A stretch of DNA of 11,090 nt from Chloroflexota bacterium (GTDB taxonomy: Bacteria; Chloroflexota; Dehalococcoidia; Plut-88900), in contig JADFJI010000034.1 of the NCBI GenBank assembly GCA_022566235.1, positions 1-11,090 of the forward strand, in the 5' to 3' direction. Shown here piece by piece: positions 1 through 6,962 of this stretch (positions are counted from its first letter, which is position 1; each line of letters starts with the position of its first letter). The position numbers and the translations under genes are program-made. The notes beneath the pieces were generated by a model. The model did no database searches, had not been told where the DNA came from, and saw nothing but the letters and a program-made list of their open reading frames with translations.

Positions 1-175
1 TGACGTGGTGAGTGATGGCGCGACGGGCCGCCTCTATCTGCCTGCTGGTAAGCCAGGCGCGGGTCAGGGCCTTCAGGCCGAACTCACCGAAGGTCAACGC
101 GGTGCCGGCATGGGCCGTTCCCCTACGATGTCCCCGGTGAGCCTTCCGATACTTCACTCGTTTCGGTTGCAGCAT
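1..175 (-). CDS. rplP: 50S ribosomal protein L16, N-terminal part (runs off the left edge)
   Basis: L16 binds 23S rRNA near the A site and the peptidyl transferase centre of the large subunit. Reading the minus strand from an ATG at 175-173 gives 58 complete codons. The protein begins MLQPKRVKYRKAHRG and continues with the L16 signatures LTFGEFGLKAL, RQIEAARRAITHHV. The normal protein is about 135-140 residues, so a bit over half is missing beyond the window. The start is supported by an AAGAGG Shine-Dalgarno-like stretch 6 nt upstream, which lies inside rpsC. The first 53 nt overlap the 3' end of rpsC in a different frame, so the two genes are probably translationally coupled. Identification is firm; only the right part of the gene is visible. 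Confidence 0.93.
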   Translation of the reverse strand, partial: MLQPKRVKYRKAHRGHRRGTAHAGTALTFGEFGLKALTRAWLTSRQIEAARRAITHHV

Positions 176-914
176 CCTCTGCCTCTTGTTCCTGCTCCTG
201 TTCCTCTTCCTGATCCTGACCCTTGCCGCTGGGTATGGTAACGCTTATCGGCTGCATCTCTTCGGCCTCGACCCGTTTCGGCTCCGGCAGGATGTCACCC
301 TTGTATATCCAAACCTTGACGCCGATAACCCCCATGGTAGTAATGGCCTCGGCTATGCCGTAATCTATATCCGCCCTTAGGGTATGGAGGGGCACCCGAC
401 CGTCACGCTGTTTCTCATTTCGAGCGATCTCCGCCCCCCCCAATCTGCCAGAGCAGATTATCTTGATCCCCTGAATGCCCGTCTGCATGCAGCGGGTGGC
501 CGCCTGCCTAACGGCCCTTCTGTAGGACACCCTGCGCACCAGTTGATCGGCTATATTTCTGGCGACCAGGTAGGCATCCTGCTCCGGCTGGGAGATCTCC
601 TGGATATTCAGGCGGACCCGTTTGCCCGTCTTAGCCTCCAATATGGCCCTCAGCTCATCGACTCGCTGGCCCCCGCGCCCTATCACTATGCCGGGCCGAG
701 CGGTATGGATAGTCGATATGATCTCGTTGGCGCCCCGCTCGATCTCAACCTTCGAGATGGCAGCATCGCTGTGGTTTTTCAGAATGGTTCTGCGAATAGT
801 CATATCCTCGGCCAGGAGTTTCCTGTACTGGATACCCTTGGCCGCGAACCATTTGGCATCCCAATCCCTGGTGATGCCGAGGCGAAAACCGATCGGATGG
901 ACCTTCTGTCCCAC
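123..914 (-). CDS. rpsC: 30S ribosomal protein S3 with Glu/Gln-rich C-terminal tail
   Basis: S3 is a small-subunit protein at the mRNA entry tunnel with helicase-related function. The 263-residue product starts MGQKVHPIGFRLGI from a GTG codon that directly follows the rplV TAA stop, so the two genes abut. The type II KH domain is clear, with the GxxG loop GRGG at residues 79-82, followed by the C-terminal S3 domain (GRLGGAEIAR around 156-165, and WIYKGDILP around 202-210). Family members are usually about 210-230 residues. Here an extra tail of some 33 residues (231-263) is rich in Glu and Gln, followed by Ser/Thr. The last 16-17 residues of that tail are encoded by DNA that also encodes the N-terminus of L16. 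The stop is TAG at 125-123. Confidence 0.97.
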   Translation of the reverse strand: MGQKVHPIGFRLGITRDWDAKWFAAKGIQYRKLLAEDMTIRRTILKNHSDAAISKVEIERGANEIISTIHTARPGIVIGRGGQRVDELRAILEAKTGKRVRLNIQEISQPEQDAYLVARNIADQLVRRVSYRRAVRQAATRCMQTGIQGIKIICSGRLGGAEIARNEKQRDGRVPLHTLRADIDYGIAEAITTMGVIGVKVWIYKGDILPEPKRVEAEEMQPISVTIPSGKGQDQEEEQEQEQEAEDAATETSEVSEGSPGTS

Positions 915-1256
915 TTATGCCTCCTCGTCCTCGTCGACTATCACGGTCAGGTGGCTGCTTCGCTTCAGTATCGGGGCGACCCGGCCCCGGGGCTTCGCCC
1001 TAAACCTCTTCAAAGTGGGGCCCTGGTCTGCATATATTTTCACTATCCGCAGCCCGTCTCGGTTCATCTGAAAGTTGTTCTCCGCATTGGCGGCCGCCGA
1101 TTGCACCGCTTTCATCACTATCTTTGCCAGGGGGGTGGTAGTAAACCTGAGGGCCGTGATCGCATCATCCACCTTCATCCCCTTCACCGAGTTGGTGACG
1201 ACACGCAGGTTCTTGGGTGACACACGGGTTCCTTTAACCCTGGCCATTACCTCCAC
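915..1256 (-). CDS. rplV: 50S ribosomal protein L22
   Basis: L22 binds 23S rRNA and its extended beta-hairpin lines the peptide exit tunnel with L4. The 113-residue product has the family core VSPKNLRVV near the N-terminus, AKIVMKAVQSAAANAENN in the middle and the tunnel hairpin region ending in KPRGRVAPILKRSSHLTVIV. The very acidic ending DEDEEA is typical of many L22 proteins. I chose the GTG start at 1256 because an AGGAG lies 9 nt upstream and the N-terminus MEV then lines up residue for residue with common L22 starts. An ATG three codons later (1247) is the alternative, but its GGAGG is only 2 nt away. It lies 26 nt after rpsS and abuts rpsC. Confidence 0.96.
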   Translation of the reverse strand: MEVMARVKGTRVSPKNLRVVTNSVKGMKVDDAITALRFTTTPLAKIVMKAVQSAAANAENNFQMNRDGLRIVKIYADQGPTLKRFRAKPRGRVAPILKRSSHLTVIVDEDEEA

Positions 1257-1282
1257 TGTCTTACACTCCTCATTCCGACTCC

Positions 1283-1570
1283 CTAGATTCTGCGCACGGT
1301 CTGCTCCGTGCGGCCGGCATGGCCCCTGAAACGCCTGGTGGGAGCAAACTCACCCAGACGATGGCCCACCATGTCCTCGACTATGAAGATGGGCATGTGC
1401 CGCTGGCCATCATGCACCGCTATGGTGTGTCCCACCATGTCTGGCACGATAACCGAGGCGCGGGACCAGGTTTTTATCACCACCTTGCGAGCCGCCGTGG
1501 ACCTTGTCGCCAGGATCCTTTTCATCAGCTTTTGATCGACGAAGGGGCCCTTTTTCACGGATCTGGACAT
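1283..1570 (-). CDS. rpsS: 30S ribosomal protein S19
   Basis: S19 sits in the head of the small subunit, pairs with S13 and contacts the A-site tRNA region. From the ATG at 1570 the product is 95 residues, the usual length. It begins MSRSVKKGPFVDQKLMKRI and contains the conserved VGHTIAVHDGQRHMPIFI and GHRLGEFAPTRRFRGH blocks. A longer reading from TTG at 1591 would add seven residues, but it would overlap the rplB end and swallow the AGGAG ribosome-binding site 11 nt upstream of the ATG, so the ATG is preferred. Only one base separates it from the rplB stop codon, which points to translational coupling. Confidence 0.96.
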   Translation of the reverse strand: MSRSVKKGPFVDQKLMKRILATRSTAARKVVIKTWSRASVIVPDMVGHTIAVHDGQRHMPIFIVEDMVGHRLGEFAPTRRFRGHAGRTEQTVRRI

Positions 1571-1571
1571 G

Positions 1572-2396
1572 CTACTTGCGTCTCCTGACAATCATCTTGT
1601 TGGATTTGTTCTTTCTACGGGTGCGATAGCCCAGAGCCGGCTTGCCCCACGGGGTCTTAGGGCCGGGCATGCCTATGGGAGACCGGCCCTCGCCCCCGCC
1701 GTGGGGGTGGTCCCGAGGGTTCATGGCCGAGCCCCGCACCGAAGGTCGGCGGCCTCGGTGGCGATTCCTGCCGGCCTTCCCCAGCTTTATGTTCTTCTCG
1801 TCCGGATTGCCCACCTGACCGATGGTGGCCATGCACTCGCTGTCCACCCTTCGCAGCTCACCCGAGGGAAGCCGCACCAGGGAATATTTCCCGTCTTTTG
1901 CCAGAAGCTGGGCCGCGGTGCCACTGCCTCTAACCATCTGTCCACCTTTGCCGGGCCGCAGCTCTATGTTGTGTATAGTAGTGCCCGTGGGCATCGCTCT
2001 CAGGGGGAGGGCGTTCCCCACCTTGATCTCCGCGTTCTCTCCAGACGAGATCATGGTCCCGACTTTCAGGCCCCAGGGGGCCAGGATATACCTCTTATCT
2101 CCGTCCAAGTAAAAGATCAGGGCGATCCGGGCCGTCCTGTTCGGGTCGTACTCGATAGACGCAACCCTGCCCGGCACTCCCAGCTTGTCCCGTTTGAAGT
2201 CGATGATCCTGAGACGACGCTTGGCACCGCCGCCCCGGTGGCGCACAGTTATCTTTCCCCGCATGTTCCTGCCGGCGCTCTTCTTCAGAGGCCGTAGGAG
2301 ACTCTTCTCCGGTTTGCTTTTTGTGATCTCCTCGAAGGATGAGCCGGTTGCGTTTCTTCTTCCGGGAGAGGTTGGTTTGTAAATCTTCAGAGCCAT
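1572..2396 (-). CDS. rplB: 50S ribosomal protein L2
   Basis: L2 is a primary 23S rRNA-binding protein needed for subunit joining and peptidyl transferase activity. The 274-residue product has the normal length. It starts MALKIYKPTSPGRRN, has the OB-fold RNA-binding part (RHRGGGAKRRLRIIDF around 52-67), the SH3-like part, and near the C-terminus the signature MNPRDHPHGGGEGR around 225-238. His230 corresponds to the functionally important His229 of E. coli L2. The C-terminal basic end (RKNKSNKMIVRRRK) is typical. An AAGGTG stretch about 9 nt upstream of the ATG can act as ribosome-binding site. It follows rplW after a 58-nt spacer, slightly long for this operon. Confidence 0.98.
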   Translation of the reverse strand: MALKIYKPTSPGRRNATGSSFEEITKSKPEKSLLRPLKKSAGRNMRGKITVRHRGGGAKRRLRIIDFKRDKLGVPGRVASIEYDPNRTARIALIFYLDGDKRYILAPWGLKVGTMISSGENAEIKVGNALPLRAMPTGTTIHNIELRPGKGGQMVRGSGTAAQLLAKDGKYSLVRLPSGELRRVDSECMATIGQVGNPDEKNIKLGKAGRNRHRGRRPSVRGSAMNPRDHPHGGGEGRSPIGMPGPKTPWGKPALGYRTRRKNKSNKMIVRRRK

Positions 2397-2454
2397 CTAC
2401 ATCACCTTGAACATCAATATACAAGCTTTTTGGTTGCCGAGGGAGCGAAGCGGC

Positions 2455-2739
2455 CTAGACACCCTCGAACAGCTCGATCTTTTCCCCTTCTTTAAGGGTC
2501 ACTATAGCCTTTTTCCAGGATGGCATTCGGACCTTTCGACGACCTATGACCTTGGTCTTGCCACGCACCGTCATCACGTTGACCGCCGTGACCTTAACAT
2601 TGAAGGCCTTCTCCACCGCGGCCTTGATCAGAATCTTGTTGGACCTGGAGGCCACCTCGAAAGCGTACTTACCCACTTCTTGAAGAGAGGTGCTCTTCTC
2701 GGTTATCACTGGCCTTCTCAGTACTTCTAGAAGTTCCAT
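2455..2739 (-). CDS. rplW: 50S ribosomal protein L23
   Basis: L23 lies at the exit of the peptide tunnel, where trigger factor and the signal recognition particle dock. The 94-residue product starts MELLEVLRRPVITEKST, the usual opening of the family, with the docking-site glutamate in ITEKS (residue 14). The RNA-binding block AVEKAFNVKVTAVNVM and the extended loop GKTKVIGRRKVRMPSWKKA follow. Length is normal. The ribosome-binding site is poor: the nearest AAGG-type sequence is about 14 nt from the ATG. It stands after an unusually long 118-nt spacer from rplD. Confidence 0.97.
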   Translation of the reverse strand: MELLEVLRRPVITEKSTSLQEVGKYAFEVASRSNKILIKAAVEKAFNVKVTAVNVMTVRGKTKVIGRRKVRMPSWKKAIVTLKEGEKIELFEGV

Positions 2740-2857
2740 AGCTTTTGTTAGGACCTTCGCCCTTCCTCAAGCCCGCCCCGATCTTCCCAGTCCTTCCCAC
2801 AGGTCCTGCCTGCGGGACAGGAGAAGGAGGAAGTGTCGGAGGTAGTGGACAAGCATC
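2740..2857 (-). other. rplD-rplW spacer, no gene
   Basis: This 118-nt spacer is long for an S10 operon. On the minus strand it holds a pyrimidine-rich stretch with two CCTCC motifs just after the rplD stop, then a GC-rich stretch and a purine-rich stretch before the rplW ATG. I see no convincing stem-loop; only a 4-bp GTCC/GGAC pair around the sequence TGCCTGCG was found. No small gene with a ribosome-binding site is visible. Confidence 0.5.
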
Positions 2858-3826
2858 TCATGTCTTCTCTTCCACTTTCGGTTTGCGGGCGGCCCTCTTG
2901 CGGGGCGACGCGGGCTTCTTCTCCTTCTTCTCGCTGGTCACCTGGCCCTTTTCTAAAGTGTCGTCCGCCACCTTCGCCTTCCGGGGCTTCCTCGCCCTCT
3001 TTTCGCCGGCCGCCAGCTCTTTCTCTAAGCTGACTTCCAGCGTCTTTGTTTTCGAGGGCTTCCTCGCCTTCTTCTCGCTGGCCACCGGTGCCTTCTCCAA
3101 GGTGTCGTCCGGCACCTTTGCCTTCCGGGGTTTCGTCTCCCTCTTCTTGACGGCTGGTTTGGCCTCCTCCTGAGGGTCTTCGGGTGGAGGCCCCTCGGGA
3201 GCCCACAGCTCCTCGGCCTTCCTCACCGCGCCCAGTTCCATGACCAGCAGGTCGTACGTCAACAGGTCCAACACATTGAGATAGCGTGCGGGCAGGGTCT
3301 TGACCCTCTGCAGGTTACGGGCAGACCTCACCGCGTTCTCTTGAGGCTCGGGAGTGACCACCAGGGCCGAAGATTCCAGGCCCAGGGCGGTGAGGACTTT
3401 GACCATCTCCCTGGTCTTGGGTTCCTTTATGCCCAGGCTATCGACCACGATCAGGCGGCCGTCGGCCACTTTGGAAGAAAGAGCGCCCCTGATAGCCAGG
3501 CGGCGCATCTTCTTGGGCATTCGCTGTCGGTAGCTGCGGGGGTGAGGCCCGAAGGCTACGCCGCCGCCCCTCCTGAGAGGGGACTTAACGCTCCCCGCCC
3601 GGGCCCTTCCCGTTCCTTTTTGAGGAAAGAGTTTTCGGGTGCTCCCAATCACCTGGGCCCGAGTCTTGGTGCTGGCTGTGCCGCTGCGAGCGTTAGCCCT
3701 CTGCCGCGTCACCGCCTGATGGATTAGACCCCTCAGGTTGCTTGTCAAGGGCAGGCCGAAGAGACCGTCGCTCACGGCGATCTCTCTCACCACCTTACCC
3801 GAGCTGTTTTTAAGCGGTATCTGCAT
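2858..3826 (-). CDS. rplD: 50S ribosomal protein L4 (L4/L1e) with long repetitive C-terminal tail
   Basis: L4 binds 23S rRNA, forms part of the exit-tunnel constriction and in some bacteria represses its own operon. The 322-residue product has a normal L4 core in about residues 1-210, with the tunnel loop (VIGSTRKLFPQKGTGRARAG at 59-78 and PLRRGGGVAFGP at 83-94) and the C-terminal fold ending near LLTYDLLVMELGAVRKAEELW. Typical L4 is 200-215 residues. Here about 110 residues are added, rich in Lys, Glu, Pro and Ala. Residues 232-303 are three successive 24-residue repeats of the form KPRKAKVxDDTLEK...SEKK. Stop is TGA at 2860-2858, start ATG at 3826, 24 nt after rplC. The core identification is firm; the function of the tail is unknown. 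Confidence 0.96.
   Translation of the reverse strand: MQIPLKNSSGKVVREIAVSDGLFGLPLTSNLRGLIHQAVTRQRANARSGTASTKTRAQVIGSTRKLFPQKGTGRARAGSVKSPLRRGGGVAFGPHPRSYRQRMPKKMRRLAIRGALSSKVADGRLIVVDSLGIKEPKTREMVKVLTALGLESSALVVTPEPQENAVRSARNLQRVKTLPARYLNVLDLLTYDLLVMELGAVRKAEELWAPEGPPPEDPQEEAKPAVKKRETKPRKAKVPDDTLEKAPVASEKKARKPSKTKTLEVSLEKELAAGEKRARKPRKAKVADDTLEKGQVTSEKKEKKPASPRKRAARKPKVEEKT
2918..3133 (-). repeat. Three tandem 72-bp units in the 3' part of rplD
   Basis: Units at 3062-3133, 2990-3061 and 2918-2989 each encode 24 residues in register. Units 1 and 3 are closest at both DNA and protein level (KPRKAKV[P/A]DDTLEK then SEKK). The middle unit has diverged (KPSKTKTLEVSLEK then GEKR). All three keep rplD in frame. 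The pattern fits internal tandem duplication of a coding segment. Confidence 0.85.
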
Positions 3827-3850
3827 CTTTATATCGTTCAGGACGGGGCA

Positions 3851-4468
3851 TTAGCCCTCGCTTTTTCTCACCACCACCAGGCCGTTCAGGGCCCCTGGAA
3901 CAGCGCCTTTGATCAGGAGGAGGCCCCGTTCCTGGTCTGCCGCCAGGACCGTGAGCTTTCGGGCGGTCACCCTGCGGTTTCCCATGTGCCCGGCCATCCT
4001 GAATCCCTTGGTCACTCTACCCGGGGTGGTGCCGGCTCCCACGGACCCGGGCGCGCGGTGCCGATCGGACTGGCCGTGGGTCTTCGGGCCACCGCTGAAA
4101 TGGTGGCGCTTGACCACTCCCGCAAACCCCTTGCCCTTGGACACGCCGGTCACGTCTACCTTATCGCCGGGCTCGAAGATGGTCACTTCCACCCGTGCTC
4201 CCCGCTCTACCCCTTCCAGGTCATCTACCCTGAACTCTCTCAAGTGTCTAAAGGGGCCCATCGATCCGAAGTGCCCCTTCATTGGCTTCGATATACGCTT
4301 CACGTCTCCGTACCCTATCTGCACCGCCTGGTATCCGTCCTTCTCCAGCGTTTTCACCTGGGTCACGGTGCAGGGGCCGGCCTGGATGACGGTGATAGCA
4401 TGCAGCGTCCCGTCTTCGCTGAATCGCTGAGTCATGCCCAGCTTCTTGCCTAATATGCCCTTTAACAT
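3851..4468 (-). CDS. rplC: 50S ribosomal protein L3
   Basis: L3 is an early-assembly 23S rRNA-binding protein with an extension reaching the peptidyl transferase centre. The 205-residue product has normal length. It begins MLKGILGKKLGMTQRF and contains DVTGVSKGKGFAGVVKRH (around 104-121) and the HGQSDRHRAPGSVGAGTTPGR region with GFRMAGHMG. At the position of the methylated glutamine of E. coli L3 the sequence reads TTPGR, so that modification is not expected. A GAGGA about 10 nt before the ATG is the likely ribosome-binding site. It is separated from rpsJ by a 51-nt spacer containing a perfect hairpin. Confidence 0.97.
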   Translation of the reverse strand: MLKGILGKKLGMTQRFSEDGTLHAITVIQAGPCTVTQVKTLEKDGYQAVQIGYGDVKRISKPMKGHFGSMGPFRHLREFRVDDLEGVERGARVEVTIFEPGDKVDVTGVSKGKGFAGVVKRHHFSGGPKTHGQSDRHRAPGSVGAGTTPGRVTKGFRMAGHMGNRRVTARKLTVLAADQERGLLLIKGAVPGALNGLVVVRKSEG

Positions 4469-4490
4469 CCTACAATATTCCTCTAAAGCC

Positions 4491-4512
4491 CAGCCACGGA
4501 ATCCCGTGGCTG
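4491..4512 (-). promoter_or_regulatory. Perfect 9-bp hairpin in the rpsJ-rplC spacer
   Basis: CAGCCACGG (4491-4499) and CCGTGGCTG (4504-4512) are exact complements around a 4-nt loop, so the transcript can form a GC-rich stem-loop. It begins 7 nt after the rpsJ stop and ends about 22 nt before the rplC start. No U-run follows on the minus strand (the next bases are GGCTTTAGAGG), so it is unlikely to be a simple intrinsic terminator. A role in mRNA processing, stability or translational control of rplC is inference. Confidence 0.6.
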
Positions 4513-4519
4513 AAATAAT

Positions 4520-4828
4520 CTACAGTTTGATCTCTATGTCCACCCCTCCCGGCAGGTTTAGCAGGGTAAGGGCGTCTATGGTCTTGGGGGTGGGGTCCAG
4601 CACCTCGATAAGCCTCTTGTGAGTACGAATCTCGAACTGCTCCCTGGAGTCCTTGAAGGTATTGGAGGAGCGGATCACACAGAACTTCTTTATCTTGGTT
4701 GGCAGGGGGATAGGGCCTATGACCCCTGCCCCGGTCCTCTCCGCGGCATCCACAATCTGCTCCGCCGACTGGTCCAGGATCTTATGATCGTAGGCGTTGA
4801 GTTTTATCCGTATCTTCTGCTTGGCCAT
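4520..4828 (-). CDS. rpsJ: 30S ribosomal protein S10 (NusE)
   Basis: S10 is a head protein of the small subunit and, as NusE, also takes part in transcription antitermination with NusB. The 102-residue product has standard length. It starts MAKQKIRIKLNAYDHKILDQS and contains GPIPLPTKIKKFCVIRS, the REQFEIRTHKRLIEV loop block and the C-terminal LPGGVDIEIKL. It starts only 5 nt after the fusA stop, with an AGGTAGG ribosome-binding site inside the fusA 3' end, so fusA and rpsJ are most likely on one transcript and coupled. In many bacteria tuf lies between these two genes; it is absent here. Confidence 0.98.
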   Translation of the reverse strand: MAKQKIRIKLNAYDHKILDQSAEQIVDAAERTGAGVIGPIPLPTKIKKFCVIRSSNTFKDSREQFEIRTHKRLIEVLDPTPKTIDALTLLNLPGGVDIEIKL

Positions 4829-4833
4829 TACGT

Positions 4834-6945
4834 TTACCTACCTTTGACTACCGTCTGCTCAACAACCTTTTCCGGAGCGGGTTCATAGTGTGAGAACTCC
4901 ATTGAATGCGTCGCCCGGCCCTGGCTCAGAGAGCGTATCTGGGTCGCATACCCGAAGCACTCGGACAGGGGGACGAACGCCTTTACCGTCTGGATATCCC
5001 CCCTACCCTCGAAGCCTTTTATATGGCCCCGTCGCGCAGTAACATCTCCCAGGATATCTCCCAGGAACTCGCCAGGGGTGATGATCTCCAGGTTCATTAC
5101 CGGCTCCAGCAGAACGGGTTTGCCCTTCTTTGCTCCCTCCCTCAGGGCCATGGCCCCGGCCATCTGGAAGGCCATATCCGAGGAGTCCACGGGGTGGAAA
5201 TTGCCGTCCACCAGGGTCACTTTCAGGTCCACCAGGGGGAACCCGGCCAGAACACCGGCGGTAAGGGCTCCTCTGACGCCTTTTTCCACCGATGGGATGA
5301 ACTCCCTGGGAATATCTCCACCACGGATCTTATCGACAAACTCAAACCCCTGACCCGGTTCCAGGGGCTCCATCTCTATTACCACGTGGGCGAATTGTCC
5401 GTGACCACCGGTCTGTTTCACCAGCCGTCCCGTGGCCCTGATCGCCACTGTGATAGTCTCCCGATAGGCCACCTGGGGTTTGCCCATCCGTGCATCGACC
5501 CCCTGCTCCCGCCTGATCCGCTCGACCGTCACCTCCAGGTGCATCTCTCCCATGCCCGCTATCACCGTCTGGCCCGTGTCGTCGTCCTGGTACACTTTCA
5601 GGGTCGGGTCCTCATCGGCCATCTTGGCCAGGGCATGGGTTAGCCGGTCCTGATCACCCCTTGACCGGGGTTCTACCGACGCGGATATTACGGGCTCGGG
5701 GAAGCTGATAGATTCGAGAAGGATTGGAGCGTGCATATCGCAGATAGTATCGCCCGTGTAGGTGTTCTTCAGGCCTATGGCCGCGATGATATCTCCGGCG
5801 GAGGTCTCCTCCACCTCTTCACGATGATTGGCGTGCATCTCAAGGAGGCGTCCGATCCGCTCCTTGTACCCCTGGGTCGAGTTGTAGACCGTTGCACCGG
5901 ACTTGATCTTTCCTGAATAGACCCGGCAATAGACCAATCTCCCCACGTACGGGTCCGTGACCACCTTGAAGGCCAGGGCAGCGAAAGGAGCTTGCTCGGA
6001 GGGCTCCCTGGTCACCTCTTCGCCGGTCTTGTTGCTTACGGCCTTTACCGGAGGCACGTCCAGAGGGGACGGCAAATAGTCCAGCACGGCATCCAGCATC
6101 AACTGGATCCCCTTGTTCTTAAGGGCGCTGCCGCACAGGACCGGCACCAACTGGTTGGAGATGGTAGCCTTACGAAGGCCTCGCTTTATCTCCTGAACGG
6201 TGATCTCTGCCCCCTCCAGGTATTTGGTGACCAGCTCATCGTCGGTCTCCGCCACCCGTTCTATCAAGGAATCCCTATATCTGGCCGCCGTTTCCGCGTA
6301 TTTCTCGGGGATCTGGACCTCGATACCCTCCGATGGACCGTCCTCCGGATAGATGATAGCCACATTTTCGACCAGGTCGATAATACCCTCGAAGCCGCCC
6401 TCGCTGCCCAGGGGAAGCTGTACAGGCACGGGCTTGGCATTCAGGCGGCTTGCGATCATATCCACCGTTCGATAGAAATCGGCGCCTACCCGGTCCATCT
6501 TGTTCACGAAACAGATACGAGGGACGGAATACTTATCGGCCTGACGCCAGACGGTCTCCGACTGAGACTCCACCCCCGCGACAGCATCGAATACGACGAC
6601 CCCGCCGTCGAGAACCCTGAGGCTGCGCTCCACCTCGGCGGTGAAGTCCACATGGCCCGGGGTATCGATGATGTTGATGGTGTGGTCTTTCCAGTGAGTG
6701 GTGGCGGCCGCCGCAGTTATGGTGATGCCCCGTTCCCGCTCCTGGTCCATCCAGTCCATCACGGTGGTGCCATCGTGCACCTCACCCATCTTGTAGATAC
6801 GGCCGGTATAGAAGAGCACCCTCTCGGTGACGGTGGTCTTTCCAGCGTCGATGTGGGCGATGAACCCGATGTTGCGGACCTGCTCCAAGGGAGGCTTCGG
6901 CCCGCTATCTACTCCGTTCTTTTTTAAGGTCTGTGTCTGTGACAT
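4834..6945 (-). CDS. fusA: Elongation factor G
   Basis: EF-G is the GTPase that drives translocation and, with RRF, ribosome recycling. From the ATG at 6945 the product is 703 residues. The G-domain motifs are AHIDAGKTT (30-38), GITI (73-76), DTPGH (94-98), NKMD (148-151) and GSALK (272-276). Domains II-V follow, with domain IV loops at TGGHGQFAH (512-520) and DGNFHPVDSSDMAF (580-593). An AGGTGGG sequence lies about 12 nt upstream of this ATG. A GTG at 6969 would add eight residues and overlap rpsG, but has no ribosome-binding site and makes the N-terminus longer than usual. In the first domain IV loop the usual Arg of GGRGQ is His515. It lies 17 nt after rpsG and 5 nt before rpsJ. Confidence 0.97.
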   Translation of the reverse strand: MSQTQTLKKNGVDSGPKPPLEQVRNIGFIAHIDAGKTTVTERVLFYTGRIYKMGEVHDGTTVMDWMDQERERGITITAAAATTHWKDHTINIIDTPGHVDFTAEVERSLRVLDGGVVVFDAVAGVESQSETVWRQADKYSVPRICFVNKMDRVGADFYRTVDMIASRLNAKPVPVQLPLGSEGGFEGIIDLVENVAIIYPEDGPSEGIEVQIPEKYAETAARYRDSLIERVAETDDELVTKYLEGAEITVQEIKRGLRKATISNQLVPVLCGSALKNKGIQLMLDAVLDYLPSPLDVPPVKAVSNKTGEEVTREPSEQAPFAALAFKVVTDPYVGRLVYCRVYSGKIKSGATVYNSTQGYKERIGRLLEMHANHREEVEETSAGDIIAAIGLKNTYTGDTICDMHAPILLESISFPEPVISASVEPRSRGDQDRLTHALAKMADEDPTLKVYQDDDTGQTVIAGMGEMHLEVTVERIRREQGVDARMGKPQVAYRETITVAIRATGRLVKQTGGHGQFAHVVIEMEPLEPGQGFEFVDKIRGGDIPREFIPSVEKGVRGALTAGVLAGFPLVDLKVTLVDGNFHPVDSSDMAFQMAGAMALREGAKKGKPVLLEPVMNLEIITPGEFLGDILGDVTARRGHIKGFEGRGDIQTVKAFVPLSECFGYATQIRSLSQGRATHSMEFSHYEPAPEKVVEQTVVKGR

Positions 6946-6962
6946 CAGTCGGTTGGTCCCAC

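Noticed and set aside
384..1220. Long plus-strand open frame opposite rpsC and rplV
   Set aside because: It is antisense to two clear ribosomal protein genes, has no family features and reflects the high GC content. The same holds for plus-strand frames opposite rplB, rplC, fusA and rpsL-rpsG.
2397..2454. Possible hairpin GCCG/CGGC between rplW and rplB
   Set aside because: Only a 4-bp stem with an 11-nt loop and no U-run; too weak to call.
2820..2857. CCTCC-containing stretch after rplD as an anti-Shine-Dalgarno-like mRNA element
   Set aside because: Short pyrimidine motifs of this type arise easily beside Glu/Lys-rich coding DNA, and no partner structure with the rplW start was found.
2748..3206. 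A 152-residue Glu/Gly-rich minus-strand frame overlapping the rplD tail and the rplD-rplW spacer
   Set aside because: It is a second frame of the 72-bp repeats; because 72 is divisible by three, a frame that is open in one unit tends to be open in all. No ribosome-binding site and no recognisable product; rplD explains the DNA.
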